Shown here one piece after another: positions 59,927-64,000 of a stretch of DNA of 64,000 nucleotides. Source of the DNA: Solibacillus sp. R5-41 (GTDB lineage Bacteria > Bacillota > Bacilli > Bacillales_A > Planococcaceae); NCBI RefSeq assembly GCF_002736105.1, contig NZ_CP024123.1, positions 1,170,001 through 1,234,000 of the forward strand, written 5' to 3'. The notes under the pieces were generated by a model. It was given only the letters and a program-made list of their open reading frames with translations. It made no database searches and was not told the DNA's origin. The position numbers and the translations under genes are program-made. Within the stretch, counting starts at the first letter, position 1; each line of letters begins with the position of its first letter.

Positions 59927-60901
59927 TTGAAAAAATGGATTGTAGTCGTAATATTGGCGAATTTTTTGTTGTTTAATCACGTGACCGTACAAGCGCAAGG
60001 AAGTAGCTATGCAGTCATTGATGCACAAAATGGGCGTTTATTGCTTGGTTCAAATGTAGATGCAAGACTGCCGATAGCGAGTTTAACAAAAATGTGGACC
60101 GCAATTGTCGTAATTGAAAATAGTGCCCTGAGTGAACAAGTTCTCGTCTCAAAAGAAGCGGCATCAGTAGAAGGTTCCTCTATTTATTTGGAGGAAGGGA
60201 ATAGCTACTCGGTGGAATATTTATTGTACGGTTTAATGATGCAATCTGGGAATGACGCTGCGACGGCACTAGCGGAACATGTAGGTGGTTCGGTAGAAGG
60301 ATTTGCCCGATTAATGAACGAAAAAGCAAACTATTATGGCCTCGCACAAACCTATTTTACGAATCCAACGGGCTTACATCATCCGGATCATTTATCTTCT
60401 GCAATGGATACCGCAAAAATGTTGCAAATTGCGATGAAAAACGAAACCTTTCAAAAAATAGCTTCCACTACACAATACAATGAAGGCACTCATTGGAAAA
60501 ATAAACACCGACTTTTACATTTGAAAGATGGCGCGGTTGCAGGAAAGACGGGTTATACAAAGGTCGCGGGTCGGACGCTTGCAACCTATTATGAGCGAGA
60601 CGACAAAAAGTTCGTTGTCGTTACATTGAACGGTGCGAATGACTGGAATGTCCACCAAGGTTTAGCGGATGAAATCGACCGAACATATGAATTAGAAACA
60701 GTCGCAGATGATGGTAAGTATAAGAAAAATGGCGTGACCATTTTTTTGGATAAACCAATTAAGATGCTGCTAAAAAAAGGTGAATTGAAGCAAATCCAGC
60801 ATGTTGTCTATCTTTCGCGGCACAGCCAATCAAAGCGGGCAGTGTGGCATGTTTTCTTAAACGATGAAATGGTAATTGCAAAGCTAGCCGAAAAAAAATG
60901 A
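59927..60901 (+). CDS. dacB: D-alanyl-D-alanine carboxypeptidase (DacB/DacF type, low-molecular-weight PBP)
   Basis: 324 residues with a signal peptide (first 24 residues, ending VQAQG). Penicillin-binding motifs: SLTK (SxxK), SGN in MQSGNDAATA and KTG in AGKTGYTK. It trims peptide side chains of peptidoglycan; in the scpAB-dacB position of B. subtilis the enzyme is DacB, acting on the spore cortex, and this one is likely equivalent, though DacF is an alternative. TTG at 59927 after AAAGGAGTG. spmA and spmB, which follow dacB in B. subtilis, are absent. Confidence 0.85.
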   Translation: MKKWIVVVILANFLLFNHVTVQAQGSSYAVIDAQNGRLLLGSNVDARLPIASLTKMWTAIVVIENSALSEQVLVSKEAASVEGSSIYLEEGNSYSVEYLLYGLMMQSGNDAATALAEHVGGSVEGFARLMNEKANYYGLAQTYFTNPTGLHHPDHLSSAMDTAKMLQIAMKNETFQKIASTTQYNEGTHWKNKHRLLHLKDGAVAGKTGYTKVAGRTLATYYERDDKKFVVVTLNGANDWNVHQGLADEIDRTYELETVADDGKYKKNGVTIFLDKPIKMLLKKGELKQIQHVVYLSRHSQSKRAVWHVFLNDEMVIAKLAEKK

Positions 60902-60934
60902 GACGGTCTTTTCCAAAAGACCGTCTTTTTTTCG
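60901..60934 (+). terminator. Terminator of dacB
   Basis: GACGGTCTTTT (60902-60912) pairs with AAAAGACCGTC (60915-60925 region), then T8. It begins within the stop codon. Confidence 0.8.
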
Positions 60935-61014
60935 TGGTTTTTCACCGCTAAATTTATGGCTATATAGATTGAACTAAAGAATTCCTCTTTTAAAGGCCTC
61001 CAATAATGGGGGGC

Positions 61015-61081
61015 GAGTTGATTTCCATTCCGGTCCGGACGTTATCCGCAGGAGTCGCCTCCCCTTCATTCCAATCAACTC
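61015..61081. repeat. Intergenic repeat-like element with inverted ends
   Basis: GAGTTGATT at 61015-61023 and AATCAACTC at 61073-61081 are exact complements and flank a GC-rich core with GGACGTTATCCGCAGGAG. A core of this kind (GGACGC-TTTCCGC-like) is common in dispersed intergenic repeats of Bacillales. Only one copy is in the window, so the repeat nature is inferred. Confidence 0.5.
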
Positions 61082-61363
61082 TATGCTATAAAATTCTACC
61101 AAACTAACTTCTTATCATTTTCTTCTTGATATTAAGTTCGTTTCATATGTTCGAATCAAATATTGAAATACTAGTTCACAACTAAAATCTGCCTTGTCAT
61201 ACAGTCATACTTGCAACACATGCCGACTGATTCCTGCTCTTCAATAATTACATAAATAGGATGAGTTTTTCCTATTGGGATGAAAATCTAAATATCAATC
61301 CGCCGCCTCCCACGTTAGCTACGCCCCAAATCCAGAAATTTTCAGAATGGCTAACATTAAAAA

Positions 61364-61444
61364 GGCTGGCCTTGCACATAGCACACAGATGAGTCGTACA
61401 GATTTGTGACAACAAAGCTGTGTGATACATGTGCTTAGCCAGCC
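61364..61444. ncRNA. Long imperfect hairpin, possible structured RNA or terminator-like repeat
   Basis: GGCTGGC (61364-61370) pairs with GCCAGCC (61438-61444); inside, GCACAT pairs with ATGTGC, CACACAG with CTGTGTG, and TTTGT with ACAAA. In all about 28 pairs over 81 bases. There is no T-run after it and no obvious promoter before it. It could be a structured RNA, a small mobile-repeat relic or an mRNA leader element, though it is 200 bases ahead of rluB. Confidence 0.4.
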
Positions 61445-61651
61445 TAACAAGTACACGCTCAATTTGAATCTAAATTTGTAGCGCATTTCCATTTGTTTAG
61501 ACCAAAAACGAAAAGAAAAGTAATTTCTCTTTTATAATGTCGAAAGATGTGACATAATTTTCAACAGTTAATATAGTTAACGCAGTTATGCTTTATCGAA
61601 TGCAGAGAGTGTATACGGTCAAAGCAACTGATCAATCAATGAGGTGAACTT

Positions 61652-62386
61652 ATGGAAAGATTACAAAAGGTGATTGCCTATGCAGGTGTCGCATCAAGAC
61701 GTAAGGCAGAGCAATTAATTGTCGAAGGAAAAGTAAAAGTAAACGGAAAAGTAATACGTGAATTAGGAACAAAGGTTGCAAATTCAGACACAATTGAAGT
61801 GGAAGGCGTAAAGCTTGAAAAAGAAGATAAAGTGTATTTCTTACTTTATAAACCACGTGGCTATATTTCTGCCGTAACAGACGATAAAGGTCGAAAAACG
61901 GTAACAGATATTTTCAAAAAGCATGTTCATCAACGAATTTTCCCTGTCGGACGATTAGATTATGACACAACAGGTTTACTTTTAATGACAAATGATGGTG
62001 AATTTTCGAACTTAATGACACACCCGAAATTCAAAATTGATAAAACGTATATTGCACGTGTAAAGGGTGTTCCAACGAAGCAAGGCTTAATGAAGCTACA
62101 AGGTGGAATTAAATTAGAAGACGGAAAAACAGCACCAGCAAGAGTAAGTATGACAAGCTTTGATGAGTCAGCTGGAAAAGCAATTTGTGAAATTACGATT
62201 CATGAAGGTCGTAATCGTCAAGTGCGCCGTATGTTTGAAGCAATTGGTACACCTGTTGTGAAGCTAAAACGTGAACGCTTTGCCTTTTTAGATTTATCAA
62301 ACTTAATAGCTGGGGAATACCGAGAATTATCAAAGCATGAAGTAAAACAATTACGTGTTCTTGCTGAGACAGGCAAACTTGATTAA
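61652..62386 (+). CDS. rluB: 23S rRNA pseudouridine synthase RluB
   Basis: 244 residues: S4 RNA-binding domain (residues 1-48, RLQKVIAYAGVASRRKAEQ), then the RsuA-type catalytic domain with the active-site Asp in GRLDYDTTGLLLMTNDG and the end motif EGRNRQVRRMFEA. Makes pseudouridine at 2605-type position of 23S rRNA. ATG at 61652 with GAGGTGAAC upstream. Followed by resA-resB in B. subtilis order. Confidence 0.94.
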   Translation: MERLQKVIAYAGVASRRKAEQLIVEGKVKVNGKVIRELGTKVANSDTIEVEGVKLEKEDKVYFLLYKPRGYISAVTDDKGRKTVTDIFKKHVHQRIFPVGRLDYDTTGLLLMTNDGEFSNLMTHPKFKIDKTYIARVKGVPTKQGLMKLQGGIKLEDGKTAPARVSMTSFDESAGKAICEITIHEGRNRQVRRMFEAIGTPVVKLKRERFAFLDLSNLIAGEYRELSKHEVKQLRVLAETGKLD

Positions 62387-62502
62387 CAACAAGAAAATAG
62401 TGGAAACGTTCATAAATCATTCAAATTAAACAAACTAGAAGCGCCCATTTGTTTGCTATAATAGGCAATAAGTAGAAGTGCTTCTAGAAGGAGGTTTTTT
62501 TG

Positions 62503-63036
62503 ATGGATAAGAAAAAAAGACGTTCAATCACCCGTGGAATTATTTTAGCTGTGCTTGCATTAGCAATTGGTTATACCGTATATGCAGCATGGGCAAAAGA
62601 CAAAGTTGAAATTGTAAAAGAGGGCTCAAAAGCACCTGATTTTGAAGTGGTCGATTTAAACGGTGAAAAGCATCGATTAGCAGACTATTATGGTGAAGGC
62701 GTCCTATTAAATTTCTGGGGTACTTGGTGTGCACCATGTGAGCGTGAATTCCCTGCAATGACAAGGCAATATGAAACGTACAAAGATTTAGGGGTACAAA
62801 TTATTGCTGTGAACTTTGCACAATCAGACTTTGAAGTACAAAAATATGTCGATAATATGGGTATGAATTTCCCTGTTGCCATTGATAAAACGAAAAGTGT
62901 TTTTACAGCCTATAATATTGATCCACTTCCAACATCTATTTTTATTAAGCCAGACGGAACAGTGGATCGCATTATCACGGGCGAAATGAGTGAAGCTCAA
63001 ATCGCAGCATATTTAGAATCGATAAAGCCGGAATAG
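62503..63036 (+). CDS. resA: Thiol-disulfide oxidoreductase ResA
   Basis: 177 residues: one N-terminal membrane anchor (about 12-30) and an extracytoplasmic thioredoxin fold with the active site WCAPC in FWGTWCAPCEREFP. It reduces apocytochrome c for heme attachment in cytochrome c maturation. ATG at 62503 with AAGGAGG upstream; the TTG at 62500 is an alternative. resB follows after 13 bases, so they form the res operon. Confidence 0.95.
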   Translation: MDKKKRRSITRGIILAVLALAIGYTVYAAWAKDKVEIVKEGSKAPDFEVVDLNGEKHRLADYYGEGVLLNFWGTWCAPCEREFPAMTRQYETYKDLGVQIIAVNFAQSDFEVQKYVDNMGMNFPVAIDKTKSVFTAYNIDPLPTSIFIKPDGTVDRIITGEMSEAQIAAYLESIKPE

Positions 63037-63049
63037 GAGTTTTTACGCG

Positions 63050-64000
63050 ATGAATAAATTACTATGTGAATGCGGCCATGAAAATCCAGAAGGCACAAAG
63101 CTCTGCCAAAAATGTGGTCGTCCGTTATCAGAAGAGGAAAAAGACAAAAAAATAGCAGACATGCGTTACGAGGGAACAGCCATTCGTTCAAAAACGTACA
63201 ATAAGTCGATTATTGATAAAGTTTGGAACTTTTTCTCGAGTGTAAAAGTTGGAATTGCCCTTATTATTATTAATTTAGTGGTAGCGTCTATTGGTACTAT
63301 TTTGCCGCAGGAATTTTACATAAGCGTTGCAACGGATGCAGAAAAAGAAGCGCATTATTCAGATGTGTATGGATGGTTTGGTGAAATTTATTATGCACTT
63401 GGATTATCAGATGTTTATTCGTCTATTTGGTTCCAAGTTCTGGTCTTAATGTTAGGTGTATCAATTATTATTGCAAGTATTGACCGTGGTTTTCCATTAC
63501 ATAAGTCGTTAAAAAATCAACGTGTAAAACGCCATGCAAGCTTTATGAAACGTCAACGTGTCATAGCGGAGGGGCAACCTGCTAAAAATGCCGATGAAAC
63601 ACTCGCATTAGTAGAGCAAAAATTAAAAGAACTCAACTATAATGTTCGCCGTGAAGATCAATCAATTTTAGCTGAACGAGGGCGTTTTTCTCGTTATGGT
63701 CCTTATGTGAATCATGTCGGCTTAATTGTGTTTCTTTTGGGCGTAATGTTACACCTCGTGCCTGGTTTTTATGTAGATGAATCGATGTGGCTACGTGAAG
63801 GTGAAACACGCGCGATTCCAGGGATGGAAGGTTATTTCTTAAAGAGTGATAAATTTATATTAGAAACATATGACAATGATCCGCAAGGCGAACAATTAAA
63901 ACAAGGTGTCAATGTTGTCGCTAAAAATTTCCAAACAGATGTAACGCTTTATCAGCAAAAGGAAGGCGCTGTTGCTGGGCAAGCGGATGATTTGGAAGTA
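63050..64000 (+). CDS. resB: Cytochrome c biogenesis protein ResB, N-terminal part (gene runs off the window)
   Basis: The first 317 residues are readable. They start with a small zinc-ribbon-like motif (CECGHENPEGTKLCQKCG, residues 6-23), then membrane segments (VGIALIIINLVVASIGTIL, VLVLMLGVSIIIAS, HVGLIVFLLGVMLHLV) and the beginning of the extracytoplasmic ResB domain. With ResC it carries heme for cytochrome c assembly. ATG at 63050 with TAGGAG upstream. The ORF is open to the end of the window. Confidence 0.93.
   Translation, partial: MNKLLCECGHENPEGTKLCQKCGRPLSEEEKDKKIADMRYEGTAIRSKTYNKSIIDKVWNFFSSVKVGIALIIINLVVASIGTILPQEFYISVATDAEKEAHYSDVYGWFGEIYYALGLSDVYSSIWFQVLVLMLGVSIIIASIDRGFPLHKSLKNQRVKRHASFMKRQRVIAEGQPAKNADETLALVEQKLKELNYNVRREDQSILAERGRFSRYGPYVNHVGLIVFLLGVMLHLVPGFYVDESMWLREGETRAIPGMEGYFLKSDKFILETYDNDPQGEQLKQGVNVVAKNFQTDVTLYQQKEGAVAGQADDLEV

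Larger units (their letters stand above)
60935..61651. other. Gene-free stretch between dacB and rluB
   Basis: About 720 bases where spmA and spmB would stand in B. subtilis. No readable remnant of either. It holds a repeat-like element at 61015-61081 and a long imperfect hairpin at 61364-61444. GC-rich islands (ATCCGCCGCCTCCCACG near 61301) stand out from the AT-rich background; a similar ATCCGCCGCCTGCCGC occurs near 28299. Confidence 0.5.

Noticed and set aside
1-64000. CRISPR arrays, tRNA or rRNA genes, insertion sequences
   Set aside because: No regularly spaced repeats, no cloverleaf-like segments ending in CCA, no rRNA-like sequence and no transposase reading were recognised on either strand.

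Overview
The window is a 64 kb piece of chromosome from a low-GC, endospore-forming Bacillales bacterium, most likely of the Solibacillus/Lysinibacillus (Planococcaceae) group. The evidence is the gene order nudF - fur - xerD - deoB - pdp - spoIIAA/spoIIAB/sigF - spoVAF - lysA - ribT - ypuF - scpA/scpB - dacB - rluB - resA/resB, which is a rearranged version of the Bacillus subtilis arrangement, together with strong AGGAGG-type ribosome binding sites, many TTG/GTG starts and B. subtilis-like sigma-W and sigma-H promoter sequences. I see no rRNA, tRNA, CRISPR array, prophage or intact insertion sequence.

Layout. 1-5.6 kb: the end of a YhgE/Pip-type membrane protein gene, a decayed Cys/Ser-rich gene, then a tight cobalamin-assembly operon (cobU, cobS, cobC, a second CobU-like gene, an ECF S component resembling the alpha-ribazole transporter CblT, and an AIR-synthase-like gene resembling alpha-ribazole kinase CblS). 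5.6-9.3 kb: a cobalamin riboswitch with a terminator upstream of a class I (B12-independent) ribonucleotide reductase pair. 9.5-18.8 kb: ilvE, a pentapeptide-repeat protein, the flotillin operon yuaF-floT behind a clear sigma-W promoter, a YunD-type nucleotidase, an IsdG-type heme monooxygenase, a TPR protein, a methyltransferase remnant and a short-chain dehydrogenase. 19.5-29 kb: a gene-sparse accessory stretch with a YitT-type protein, two tandem CNNM/CorC-family membrane proteins, an NlpC/P60-like unknown, a GNAT, a RelA/SpoT-like protein with an apparently dead synthetase, small membrane proteins, a P-loop kinase and two small basic/polar proteins. 29-35.4 kb: feoAB and a LiaIH-FSR cell-envelope stress operon. 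35.6-41.6 kb: yneF, a cystine-type ABC transporter next to luxS, a YqkD-type hydrolase, thiolase and yqkE. 41.6-52.1 kb: VanZ, yqkF, nudF, fur, a GGDEF protein, a third CNNM paralogue with its MerR-family neighbour, xerD, deoB and pdp. 52.2-64 kb: a SulP remnant, the spoIIA operon with a sigma-H-like promoter, spoVAF, lysA, ribT, ypuF, scpAB, dacB, rluB, resA and the start of resB.

The most interesting signal is translational. All three CNNM/CorC paralogues carry the same unusual leader: a strong Shine-Dalgarno sequence, immediately followed by a hairpin whose sequence differs in each copy, then 4-5 bases and a TTG start. Unfolded, the spacing (about 23-29 nt) would be too long for initiation; folded, the hairpin brings the site close to the start codon. 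Two other genes (the ATPase of the cystine-type transporter and the MerR-family regulator) have no ATG/GTG/TTG where the protein family begins and appear to start at ATC. The window also holds several gene remnants made by internal deletion or partial duplication (SulP, methyltransferase, flotillin 3' end, Cys-rich protein).
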